Source: Bog-532 sp963830385 (lineage in GTDB: Bacteria > Actinomycetota > Actinomycetes > Streptosporangiales > Streptosporangiaceae). Taken from it: DNA of 64,000 bases. Under the pieces are notes generated by a model. That model made no database searches, was not told where the DNA came from, and saw only the letters and a list, made by a program, of their open reading frames with translations. This document shows, piece after piece, positions 25,251 to 32,979 of the stretch (positions are counted from its first letter, which is position 1; every line of letters begins with the position of its first letter). A program made the translations under genes and the position numbers. The DNA lies in NCBI GenBank assembly GCA_963830385.1, contig CAWHMD010000005.1, forward strand, positions 1 through 64,000, in the 5' to 3' direction.

Positions 25251-26078
25251 TCAGCGCAGGCCGGTGAACAGGTCGGTCTCGGGGACGGGGGCGCCGGTCG
25301 TGTCCCGGGCGCGGATGAACGATTCGAAGCCGAACGTCTCCTCGGCCAGGTCGGGCGGCAGCTTGGCGAACCAGGACTCCTGGATCTGGCTGGCGTGAGC
25401 CATCAGCGCGTCGCGCTTGCGGGACAGCACCGGGCGGATGTCGACGGTGGTGGTGATGGCCGCCTCGGTGGCGGCCACCTGGGCGCGCTGCTCGTCGGTG
25501 AGCGTCATCTCCGGCATCTCGACCCCCGCCTCGCGCAGCGCCTTGCGCAGCTTGTCCCAGCTGCTGCCGCGGATCGTGGACAGGTACAGCTTGTCGGGGA
25601 TGCCGGTCTCGGCCACCGCCGCCTGGGCCATCTGGCTGGCGTACACGTGGTCGGGGTGCTGGTACAGGCCCTTGTCGTCGTAGGTGATCACGATCTGCGG
25701 CCGGTACTTGTCGATCAGCGTGCTGATCCGGCCGGTGACCTCGGCCGCCGGGATGTTGCAGAACGCGTCGGGGCGGCTCTTGTAGTCCCACTCGGCCATG
25801 CCCGAGTCGTGGTAGCCGAGCAGTTCCAGGTCGCTGACCCCGAGCAGCTTGACCGACTGGCGCAGCTCGGCCAGCCGGATCTGGGCCACCGCCTCCGGGT
25901 CGTGCCCGGGCTGGCCCGGCTTGATGCCGCCCGGCGCGTCCCCGAACTCACCGTTGGTACAGGTCACGACGATGGTGCGGATGCCCTCGGCGGAGTAGGT
26001 GGCCAGCACGCCGCCGGTGCTGGATGCTTCGTCGTCGGGGTGGGCGTGAACGGCCATCAAGGTCAGCGAGTTTGCCAT
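25251..26078 (-). CDS. mca: mycothiol S-conjugate amidase
   Basis: A 275-residue zinc amidase of the LmbE/PIG-L family. It splits mycothiol conjugates into a mercapturic acid and GlcN-inositol in toxin disposal. The zinc motif AHPDDE is at residues 12-17 and the third ligand is in YQHPDHVYAS. The tail contains IQESWFAKLPPDLAEETFGFE, which matches Mca rather than the shorter MshB deacetylase. It marks the host as mycothiol-producing. The same-strand coiled-coil gene upstream reads 131 bp into its start. The N-terminal MAVHAHPDDE must be included, so the start cannot move far inward. Confidence 0.9.
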   Translation of the reverse strand: MANSLTLMAVHAHPDDEASSTGGVLATYSAEGIRTIVVTCTNGEFGDAPGGIKPGQPGHDPEAVAQIRLAELRQSVKLLGVSDLELLGYHDSGMAEWDYKSRPDAFCNIPAAEVTGRISTLIDKYRPQIVITYDDKGLYQHPDHVYASQMAQAAVAETGIPDKLYLSTIRGSSWDKLRKALREAGVEMPEMTLTDEQRAQVAATEAAITTTVDIRPVLSRKRDALMAHASQIQESWFAKLPPDLAEETFGFESFIRARDTTGAPVPETDLFTGLR

Positions 26079-27051
26079 GAGCCCAGCCTGCCCGATACAT
26101 CGGCGTTACGTGTAACTGATTAGCACGGTCCCGGAGCCGGTCGAGCGCCTTGCCGGCCTGCCGCTGGGCGGTCCGGGCCTCCCGGGACCGGCGTTTGGCG
26201 TCGGCCAGCGCGTCCTGGGCGTCCTCGAGCTGAACCTCCAGGCGGCGGACGGCGTTTTCACGGTCCGCCTCGGTGGCGTGGGCGGCGTCGACCGCCCGGT
26301 CGGCCTCGGCCAGAACCTGCTCGGCCTCGGCGATGGCCTGGCGCTGGCGCTCCTGCTCGGCCCGCTCTCGCTCGGCCCGCTCTTGTTCCGCCCGGTCCCG
26401 CGCGGCCCGCTCTCGCTCGGCCCGGGACTGCTTGGGCTGCGGCGGCCTGGGCTGGGACCGTTTGGACGGAGCGGCCTTGGACGGAGCGGCCTTGGGCGGG
26501 GCTGGCTTGGACGGGGCCGCCTTCGATGGGGCGGCGCTCAGCTCCACCTGGCCGAAACCGAACCCGGCGGGCTGGACCGACTTGGCCAGCTGCGCGCGGG
26601 CGACGTCGGCCGCCACCTGCGGATCGGCCACGGCCGCCCCCAGGGTGCCGGTCACCTCCTCCTGCAGCGCGTCGGCGGGGTCGCGGACACCGGCCTGGTC
26701 CAGCGCCTGCCGGGTCAGCTCGCCGAGCAGCTGGCGGCGGGCCTGGGACAGCTCACGGAGGCGGCTGCCGTCCAGTGCCCGTTCGGCGGCCCGCAGCTCA
26801 TCACCGAGCCGGGCCAGCCGGTCGACCGCCGCCGGGTCGGCCCGGGCGAGCTGGTTGACCACCCAGGCGGCCCGGGTGGGCCGGCGCATCGCCCCGATCG
26901 CCCGCGCGGCCGCCTTGTCCCCGGCCGCGCGGGCCGCCGCCACCAGATCACCGCGCCGGTCGGTGAACCCGGCGGGGTCGGCCGCGTAGAGCTGATCGGC
27001 CGCCGCCTGGACCCGGTCGGCGGCGCTGCGCACCCTGTCGTTTTCGGCCAC
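25948..27051 (-). CDS. coiled-coil protein with AAPSK repeats, unknown function
   Basis: A 367-residue protein of a conserved actinomycete type. The N-terminal helical domain (residues about 1-160) contains LYAADPAGFTDRRGDLVAAAR and MRRPTRAAWVVNQLARADP. A low-complexity linker of AAPSK/APPK repeats (about 172-205) follows. A charged coiled coil (about 205-310) is rich in ERxRAxxER and ends KALDRLRDRANQL. The last ~45 residues overlap the mca start in a different frame, look Arg/His-rich, and may be run-on from a lost stop. GTG at 27051 is the start. No catalytic motif is seen. Confidence 0.68.
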   Translation of the reverse strand: MAENDRVRSAADRVQAAADQLYAADPAGFTDRRGDLVAAARAAGDKAAARAIGAMRRPTRAAWVVNQLARADPAAVDRLARLGDELRAAERALDGSRLRELSQARRQLLGELTRQALDQAGVRDPADALQEEVTGTLGAAVADPQVAADVARAQLAKSVQPAGFGFGQVELSAAPSKAAPSKPAPPKAAPSKAAPSKRSQPRPPQPKQSRAERERAARDRAEQERAERERAEQERQRQAIAEAEQVLAEADRAVDAAHATEADRENAVRRLEVQLEDAQDALADAKRRSREARTAQRQAGKALDRLRDRANQLHVTPMYRAGWAHGKLADLDGRSRPPRRRSIQHRRRAGHLLRRGHPHHRRDLYQR

Positions 27052-27253
27052 ACCGGCATCGTTCCCCGTTGCGCGGCAAGTCGATCACGGCCGCACAGTT
27101 GAACGATCACCCAGGCCAGGCCAAGGCCGGCCAAGGCCGGACAAATCGGGCTCGTGGTTCAAAGTGAGAAAACCGGCAGGTCATGGCGGGGGTACGGATG
27201 CCATAGGCCCGCGTCCGCGGGGCGGTGCAAGTCTGCGAAGCGAAGGAGCAGCG

Positions 27254-27922
27254 ATGACCGCTGTCGACTCAAGCGCCAACGAATCAGGACGGCCCGCCGA
27301 GGTCACCGAAGCTGAGGAGCTGACCGAGCAAGCGGCGATCGGCCCGCTGTTCGGCGATCCGCTCATGCTCGGCCTGCCGACCTTCATCGCCGGCGCCACG
27401 GCCCTGGGCCTGGTGCTGGTCGGGGTGGTCCCCGCCACCGCGACCGGCGCGTCCCTGCCGATCATCCTGGCCGCGACCGCGGTTGGCCTGATCATCGCCA
27501 CGATCTGGGCCGCGGCGCTCGGGCAGAACGCGGTGGCCGCCGTGCTCGGCATCTTCGCCGGCTTCTGGTTCAGTTACGCGGTCCTGGTGCTGGGGCTCAC
27601 CCACAACTGGTTCGGCATCACCGCAGCCGCCGCTCAATCGACCCAGGAACTTTTCCTGGTCGCCTGGCTGGTGACGATCGTGATGCTCACGCTGGCCACC
27701 CTGCGGCTGCCGGTCGCGTACACCGCGCTGTTCGTCGTGGTCGACGTGGCCCTGCTGCTGGTGTTCCTGGGCGTCAACCAGGGCTCCACCGGGCTGCTCA
27801 AGGCGGGCGGCTACGCGGTGCTGGTGTTCACGGCCATCGGCGTGTACCTGTTCTTCGGCGCGGCCTCGCTGGCTACCGGCGGGCCGGCGATGCCGCTGGG
27901 CAAGCCGCTGCTGCGCAGCTGA
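27254..27922 (+). CDS. GPR1/FUN34/YaaH (SatP) family acetate transporter
   Basis: A 222-residue membrane protein with six predicted helices (first about residues 35-55, last about 190-210). It resembles the acetate/succinate uptake family in length, topology and the FGDPLMLGLPTF opening, although the classic NPAPLGL motif is altered. A charged, Glu-rich N-terminal tail of about 30 residues precedes the first helix. AAGGAG lies 5 nt before ATG 27254. It is transcribed alone. Substrate specificity is inferred from family only. Confidence 0.72.
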   Translation: MTAVDSSANESGRPAEVTEAEELTEQAAIGPLFGDPLMLGLPTFIAGATALGLVLVGVVPATATGASLPIILAATAVGLIIATIWAAALGQNAVAAVLGIFAGFWFSYAVLVLGLTHNWFGITAAAAQSTQELFLVAWLVTIVMLTLATLRLPVAYTALFVVVDVALLLVFLGVNQGSTGLLKAGGYAVLVFTAIGVYLFFGAASLATGGPAMPLGKPLLRS

Positions 27923-27986
27923 CGGTCTCGGTGAACTGGGCCAGGGGAGGCTGGCCCAGCTCCCTGGGGCTGGCATCATCGAGCAC

Positions 27987-28316
27987 ATGACCTTGATAAA
28001 GATCAACGCTATCGATGTCCCCGCCGGCAGCGGGGACGAGCTCGCGCACCGGTTCGCGGCCCGCGCGGGCGCCGTCGACGACCAGGACGGCTTCGAGGGG
28101 TTCGAGCTGCTCAAGCCGACCGACGAGCGCACCACCTGGCTGGTGCTGACCCGGTGGCGGGACGAGGACTCGTTCCAGGCCTGGGTCCGCTCCCCCGCGT
28201 TCGCGCACGGGCACCGGTCCGCGCAGGAGCGCAGCGGCGGCGACGCGCCGCCCCCGGTCGGCACCCACAGCGAGCTGTGGTCATACGAGATCGCGGGCGG
28301 CTCAGGCGGTCACTGA
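27987..28316 (+). CDS. MhuD-like heme-degrading monooxygenase (ABM fold)
   Basis: A 109-residue dimeric ABM-fold protein. MhuD of mycobacteria degrades heme to mycobilin and uses Asn7, Trp66 and His75. Here the start MTLIKINAIDVPAG puts Asn at position 7 and FQAWVRSP puts Trp at 66. AFAHGHR supplies His74/His76 at the heme-ligand position. That agreement makes heme degradation much more likely than a generic quinol monooxygenase. It lies alone between a transporter and an esterase; no iron-uptake gene is adjacent. A CATCAT hexamer 7 nt upstream is a weak leaderless -10 candidate. Confidence 0.85.
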   Translation: MTLIKINAIDVPAGSGDELAHRFAARAGAVDDQDGFEGFELLKPTDERTTWLVLTRWRDEDSFQAWVRSPAFAHGHRSAQERSGGDAPPPVGTHSELWSYEIAGGSGGH

Positions 28317-28322
28317 GCCCGG

Positions 28323-29282
28323 TCATTGAGCAGGGCCGCGAACCAGCTCGCCGTACGCTCCGAACAGTTCCCCGGTGGCCCGGGCGGCCGCCGGCGACAC
28401 CTGCACGAGGCCGAGGAAACCGTGTACCAGCCCGGGGTGCGGGCGGTAACGGACATCGGCGCCGCCCGCCTTCATCAACCGGGCCAGCGCCTCACCTTCG
28501 TCATGCAGCGGGTCGTGCCCGGCGGTCGCGATCACCGTCGGCGGCAGGCCGCTCAGGTCGGCCTGCAACGGGCTGACGGCCGGGTCGGCCCGGTGGGCCG
28601 GGTCGGGCACCCACTGCTCGATGAACCAGCGCAGGTCGTCTTCTTCCAGGCCCCAGCCGTGGCCCTCGCGGGTGACGCTCGGCTCGGCCAGCGTCATGTC
28701 GGCGTTCGGGTAGGCCAGCAGCAAGGACGCGGCGGGGGTGCCGGCGTCGCGCAGCCGGATCGCCGCCAGCACCGCCAGCGCGCCGCCGGCGCTGTCCCCG
28801 GCCAGCCCGATCCCCCACTGCGGGTCGCCGCCGAGCATGGCCAGGTTCTCGGTGGCCGACGCGAAGGCCAGGGCGACGTCGTCCACGGCCGCCGGCCCGG
28901 GGTGCTCGGGAGCGAGCCGGTAGTCCAGCGCCAGCACGGCGACGTCGGCGGTGCGGGCGAGCTGGCGGCAGATGCCCGCGTGTGAGGTCAGGCTGCCGAT
29001 GGCGAACCCCCCGCCGTGCAGGTAGATGACCAGCGGCCGTGGGCTGGGCGACGACCGGTACAGCCGGGCGGCCAGGTCGCCGATGGCCAGGTTGCGGACG
29101 AACGGCAGCTGCGGGCCGGTCGGCCGGGAACCGTCCCGCTCCCGGGAAGCGGCCCGCAGCCGGTGCACGCCGAGCACCCGGTTGGGCGGGGCCGGGGACC
29201 GGCGGACATCCGCCAGCCAGCCGGCCAGCCCCTCGTCAGCCACCTCGGAAAGAGCCAGATCGCCAAATTCGCTCGTGGACAT
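28323..29282 (-). CDS. alpha/beta hydrolase, HSL-type esterase/lipase
   Basis: A 319-residue esterase of the hormone-sensitive lipase family. The oxyanion HGGG is at residues 89-92, the nucleophile Ser164 is in GDSAGG, the acid is in GHDPLHDEG, and His is in VHGFLG. The DYRLAPEHPGP block is typical. The N-terminal cap (about 30 residues) is short. ATG at 29282 has no evident ribosome site. It converges with the MhuD-like gene with 6 bp between stops and is likely a single-gene unit. Confidence 0.9.
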   Translation of the reverse strand: MSTSEFGDLALSEVADEGLAGWLADVRRSPAPPNRVLGVHRLRAASRERDGSRPTGPQLPFVRNLAIGDLAARLYRSSPSPRPLVIYLHGGGFAIGSLTSHAGICRQLARTADVAVLALDYRLAPEHPGPAAVDDVALAFASATENLAMLGGDPQWGIGLAGDSAGGALAVLAAIRLRDAGTPAASLLLAYPNADMTLAEPSVTREGHGWGLEEDDLRWFIEQWVPDPAHRADPAVSPLQADLSGLPPTVIATAGHDPLHDEGEALARLMKAGGADVRYRPHPGLVHGFLGLVQVSPAAARATGELFGAYGELVRGPAQ

Positions 29283-29369
29283 GTGATTAATTCAACCAAC
29301 CAGGCCACGCGCGTTCACTAGCGCGGTCGCAGTTATTTGCGTACAACTAGTCTTCGCTGGAAAGGGGTG

Positions 29370-29867
29370 ATGGACGTGGAGCCAGGGCGCAGGCCCGAGT
29401 GGCGGCCGCTGAAACGGCACGAAAGCCACGAGGCCGAAGAAATGGTCGAGCGGGCCGCGGGGCTGGCCAAGGACTCCCGCGCCAAGACGCGGCACGCCGC
29501 CGTCCTGGTCAAAGACGGCAGCATGGTCGCCTGGGGTACCAACGGCGTGCCGTTCCCCGGCGAGGACCACTGCTACTGCAAGGTGGCCGAATTCGGGGTG
29601 CACGACAACTGCCGGACGCACGCCGAGCAGCGGGCCATTGGCCTGGCCCGGGACGGCGACGGCTGGAAGATGCTGCAGGGCGCCAAGCTCATCTATGTGC
29701 GGCTGGAGGCCAACGACTCGGTCCGGCTCGAGGACCCGCACTTCTGCGCCCGCTGCAGCCGCCTGGCCCTGTCGCTGGGCGTCGCGGAGTGGGTCTTCGC
29801 GCTGTCCGACGGCCTGGTCAGCTACTCGGCCGCCGACTACGACACGATCGCCCAGCTCCGCTGGTAG
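29370..29867 (+). CDS. cytidine/deoxycytidylate deaminase-like protein
   Basis: A 165-residue zinc deaminase fold. The catalytic HAE is His84-Ala-Glu86 (CRTHAEQRAI) and the second zinc motif is Cys126-x2-Cys129 (HFCARCSRL). The usual Pro before the first Cys is Phe. An insertion with CYCKVAEFGVHDN precedes the HAE. Substrates of the family range from dCMP and cytosine to tRNA adenosine and antibiotics such as blasticidin, and sequence alone does not decide. AAAGGGG lies a few nt before ATG 29370. Confidence 0.8.
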   Translation: MDVEPGRRPEWRPLKRHESHEAEEMVERAAGLAKDSRAKTRHAAVLVKDGSMVAWGTNGVPFPGEDHCYCKVAEFGVHDNCRTHAEQRAIGLARDGDGWKMLQGAKLIYVRLEANDSVRLEDPHFCARCSRLALSLGVAEWVFALSDGLVSYSAADYDTIAQLRW

Positions 29868-29877
29868 CGGCCGGCCG

Positions 29878-30258
29878 TCAGTAGCGCTCGATCAGGCCGG
29901 CCCGGCCGGCCGGTGGCTCGTACGGGTCCGGCCAGTAGTCGGTGATCCGGGTGATGAGCCCGTCCGGACCGAAGTCGAAGAAGCACAGGCCGGGCTGCTG
30001 CCTTCCGTCAGCCGCGGTCAGCTGGATGACGCTGGCGGCACCCCCGTCTCCGCTGATGATCCGCTCGACCGCGAGATGCCAGTCGCCGGGGAAGCCCTCG
30101 GCGTTGAAGCGCAGGTAGGCGGCCCGGCCCCGGACCCGTTCGCGGCTCTGCGGCGCCTCATAGACCACGTCCTCGGCTACCAGCGCCCCGAACCTGGCCC
30201 AGTCCCTGGCTTCGGCGGCGGCCCAGTAAGCGGCCACAACGTCCCCGGCGGCGGTCAT
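29878..30258 (-). CDS. SnoaL-like (NTF2 fold) protein
   Basis: A 126-residue NTF2-like protein with the SnoaL pattern: DVVAAYWAAAEARDWARFGALVAEDVVYEAPQ in outline, then CFFDFGPDGLITRITDYWPDPYEPP at the C-terminus. The WPDPYEPP ending is common in actinomycete members of unknown activity. Start 30258 has TAGCCT 7 nt upstream, a leaderless pattern, and is divergent from the patatin gene. The enzymatic role is unknown. Confidence 0.8.
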   Translation of the reverse strand: MTAAGDVVAAYWAAAEARDWARFGALVAEDVVYEAPQSRERVRGRAAYLRFNAEGFPGDWHLAVERIISGDGGAASVIQLTAADGRQQPGLCFFDFGPDGLITRITDYWPDPYEPPAGRAGLIERY

Positions 30259-30265
30259 GACAGTC

Positions 30266-30271
30266 AGGCTA
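30266..30271 (-). promoter_or_regulatory. -10 element TAGCCT, leaderless start
   Basis: TAGCCT is 7 nt before the ATG at 30258 on the minus strand. Confidence 0.5.
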
Positions 30272-30298
30272 CCGTTGGACGATGAGGAGGTTTCCGGT

Positions 30299-31117
30299 TT
30301 GACGACTGCATTTGTGCTCGGTGGCGGCGGGGTCCTGGGGGCGCACGAGGTCGGCATGCTGCGGGCCCTGGGTGAGGCGCAGATAGCCCCGGACCTGGTG
30401 GTCGGCACGTCGGTGGGGGCCATCAACGGGGCGTTCGTGGCCGCCGAGCCGGACCAGGCCGCGGACCGGCTGGGGGAACTGTGGGCCGGCGCCCATCTGC
30501 AGCGGGCGTTCAGCGGCACGCTGCTCGGCCGGGCCACCCGGCTGGCCCGGTCCGGCACCCACCTGCACGAGATCGAGCCGCTGCTGAAGATGCTGGACGA
30601 CGAGCTGCCGGCCAAGGACTTCAGCGACCTGCAGCTGCCGTTCAACTGTGTGGCGGCCAACATCGAAAACGCCACCGCCCGCTGGTTCACCGACGGGCCG
30701 CTGGCCCCGGCCGTACTGGCCTCGTGCGCGGTGCCGGGCCTGCTGCCGCCGGTGGAGATCGGCGGCCAGCACTACTTCGACGGCGGGCTGGTCGACTCGA
30801 TCCCGGTGGGGCGGGCCATCGAGCTCGGCGCCAGCACCGTGTACGTTCTGCAGGTGGGCCGGATCGAGCGCGCGCTGGCCCCGCCGCGGCGGCTGTGGGA
30901 GGTCGGCCTGGTCGCGTTCGAGATCGCCCGGCGGCACCGGTTCCACGAGGAGATGGCGAACCTGCCGGCCGATGTGACCGTGCACGTGCTGCCGTCCGGC
31001 GCGACGCAACGGCCGCCGGACTTGTCACAGCTGCGCTACCGCAACAAGACTGATGTGGACGCGAACATCGAGCGGGCCTACCTCGCGTCTCAGAAGTACC
31101 TGGCCGCTCTCACCTAA
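30299..31117 (+). CDS. patatin-like phospholipase
   Basis: A 272-residue patatin-fold lipase that would release fatty acids from phospholipids. The oxyanion loop is LGGGGVLGAHEVG, nucleophile Ser38 is in GTSVGA, and the dyad Asp161 is in FDGGLVDS. The start is an unusual TTG at 30299, chosen because GAGGAGG (30284-30290) is 8 nt upstream; an ATG at 30257 would overlap the divergent SnoaL start. The acyltransferase gene follows after 10 bp, so a deacylation/reacylation pair is likely. Confidence 0.88.
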   Translation: MTTAFVLGGGGVLGAHEVGMLRALGEAQIAPDLVVGTSVGAINGAFVAAEPDQAADRLGELWAGAHLQRAFSGTLLGRATRLARSGTHLHEIEPLLKMLDDELPAKDFSDLQLPFNCVAANIENATARWFTDGPLAPAVLASCAVPGLLPPVEIGGQHYFDGGLVDSIPVGRAIELGASTVYVLQVGRIERALAPPRRLWEVGLVAFEIARRHRFHEEMANLPADVTVHVLPSGATQRPPDLSQLRYRNKTDVDANIERAYLASQKYLAALT

Positions 31118-31127
31118 GGACCTGACC

Positions 31128-32219
31128 ATGGTGCCGCCCCGGCTGATCCGACGGCTCGTGCTGGCGCCCATCGTCGTGATCATCGCGCTCGCCCTGATCG
31201 TGCTGTTCCCGGCGCTGGCCCTGGTGGCCCTGGTGCTGGGCCTGGTCCATCTGTCGCGCCCGGGCCGGATGCGCGGGCTGCGGCTGCTGTGGTTCGCGGT
31301 GGTCTGGCTGACCGGCGAGACCGCCGCGCTGTTCGCCTGCCTGGTGCTGTGGGTGGCCAGCGGGTTCGGCGGCCGGATGCGGACCGCGCCGTACCAGAAC
31401 CGCAACTACGCCACCATCGGCTGGTTCCTGGACCACGTGTACCGGGCGGCCGAGCACACGTTCGGGCTGCGGATGGAGGTCGAGGAACCGGAGGCGACGC
31501 CGGAGGAGCGCATCGCCCGGCTGACCCGGCCGGTCATCGTGCTCAGCAGGCACGCCGGGCCGGGCGATTCGGTGCTGCTGGTCCACCACCTGCTCAGCGT
31601 CTACCACCGGCGCCCGCGGGTGGTCATGAAGGCCACCTTGCAGCTGGACCCGATCCTGGACGTGATCGCCAACCGGGTTCCGAACGTCTTCATCCGGGCC
31701 CGCGACGCCGGACAGCAGATCTTCACCGAGCAGATCGAGCGGCTGGCCAGCGGGCTGGGCGACGACGGCGCGCTGGTGATCTTCCCCGAGGGCGGCAACT
31801 GGACGCCGGGCCGGTGGCGGCGCGGCATCCAGCGGCTGGACGCCCGGGGCCGGGCCGACCTGGCCGCGCGGGCCCGGCAGATGCCCAACCTGCTGCCGCC
31901 GCGCGAAGGCGGCGTGCTGGCCGCGATCACCGCCTGCCCGGCCGCGGACGTGATCTTCGTGGCCCACGCGGGCCTGGACGGGCTGGTCAGCGTGGGCGAT
32001 GTGTGGCGGGACCTACCCATCGACCAGACCGTGGTGGCCCGCTGGTGGCGGGTCCCGGCGGGCGAGGTACCGCGCGACGCCGGGCACGACGCTCAGGTCA
32101 AGTGGCTCTACGACTGGTGGCAGCTGATCGACGGCTGGATCACCGACCACCGCCCGGCCGGGGCGCCCGGTTCGCCCAGTGAGCCGGACGCCGAAGCGCC
32201 CGAGCCAGCTTCGTCCTAG
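31128..32219 (+). CDS. membrane-bound PlsC-like acyltransferase
   Basis: A 363-residue protein. Two or three N-terminal hydrophobic helices (residues about 10-40 and 55-80) are followed by an acyltransferase domain. Its catalytic motif is LSRHAGPGDSVLL, a variant of NHxxxxD with His and Asp in the right spacing. The acceptor motif is IFPEGGNWTP. Such enzymes acylate lysophospholipids or glycolipids at the inner membrane face. AAGGA lies 7 nt before ATG 31128. It follows a patatin lipase directly. Its 3' end overlaps the convergent pentapeptide gene by 80 bp, in the Pro/Glu-rich tail. Confidence 0.83.
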   Translation: MVPPRLIRRLVLAPIVVIIALALIVLFPALALVALVLGLVHLSRPGRMRGLRLLWFAVVWLTGETAALFACLVLWVASGFGGRMRTAPYQNRNYATIGWFLDHVYRAAEHTFGLRMEVEEPEATPEERIARLTRPVIVLSRHAGPGDSVLLVHHLLSVYHRRPRVVMKATLQLDPILDVIANRVPNVFIRARDAGQQIFTEQIERLASGLGDDGALVIFPEGGNWTPGRWRRGIQRLDARGRADLAARARQMPNLLPPREGGVLAAITACPAADVIFVAHAGLDGLVSVGDVWRDLPIDQTVVARWWRVPAGEVPRDAGHDAQVKWLYDWWQLIDGWITDHRPAGAPGSPSEPDAEAPEPASS

Positions 32220-32979
32220 CGTCGCCGCGGGCCGCGTCGAGCTGGGCCTGGGTCAGGAACAGGCTGCTGGACAGGTCCGCGGCCGCCAGTTGCGCGCCGC
32301 GCAGATCCGCCCCGGTCAGGTCGGCCAGCCGCAGATCCGCCCCGGTCAGGTCGGCTCCGATCAGGTAGGCGCCGCGCAGGCTGGCCCGGCGCAGGTCCTG
32401 CCCGGCCAGGTCGCGGCCCATCAGGTCGGCCCCGCTCAGCTCGCGGCCCCGGGGCGTCCGGCCCCGGACCAGCTCGCTGGCCCGGCGCAGGACGGCCGTC
32501 ACCGGGGCCCGCACCGCGTCCAGGTGGAGGGCGGCCAGCTCGGCCGGGCTGGCGCTCGCGTGCTGGCGCAGCGCCTGGCCGGCTTCGGTCAGTTCCTGTC
32601 GCAGCGGCCCGGCCCCGGCCACCAGCACCAGCGCCTGGGCGACATGCCAGCGCAGCTCCTGCAGCTGGCGCATGACCGCGAACGCCGCGAACATCGGCGG
32701 GCCCAGCTCCGGGTCGCTGCGCCAGTCCCGGCCGCCGAACGTCACCTGGGTGACCTGCTGCCCGGCCCCGAAGCAGTCGAAAACGGCGCAACCGGCAAAA
32801 CCGGCCGGCCGGAGCCGCTCATGGATGTCGCAGCGAAAATCCCGGCCCAGGTGGGAGCACGCCTCGCCCGCCTTTTTATCAATGGCGAAATCCGCCGACG
32901 CGGAAAAAGCCGGCGCAACACAACACAAGCCGGCGCAGTGGGCGCAATCGGCCTGCAGGGCAGCCTCGGGGCCGGTCAC
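32140..32979 (-). CDS. pentapeptide repeat protein with N-terminal Cys cluster
   Basis: A 279-residue protein. The N-terminus (residues about 10-75) has a CAHCAGLCC cluster followed by spaced cysteines in EACSHL, FRCDIH, GCAVFDCFGAGQ, suggesting a metal or Fe-S site. The middle is helical. Residues about 178-255 form a right-handed pentapeptide helix of A(D/L)Lxx units such as GADLTGADLRLADLTGADL. Pentapeptide helices can mimic DNA or act as scaffolds; function here is unknown. GTG at 32979 overlaps the oxidoreductase stop (GTGA), so they are coupled. Confidence 0.85.
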   Translation of the reverse strand: MTGPEAALQADCAHCAGLCCVAPAFSASADFAIDKKAGEACSHLGRDFRCDIHERLRPAGFAGCAVFDCFGAGQQVTQVTFGGRDWRSDPELGPPMFAAFAVMRQLQELRWHVAQALVLVAGAGPLRQELTEAGQALRQHASASPAELAALHLDAVRAPVTAVLRRASELVRGRTPRGRELSGADLMGRDLAGQDLRRASLRGAYLIGADLTGADLRLADLTGADLRGAQLAAADLSSSLFLTQAQLDAARGDARTKLARALRRPAHWANRAPRPGGGR

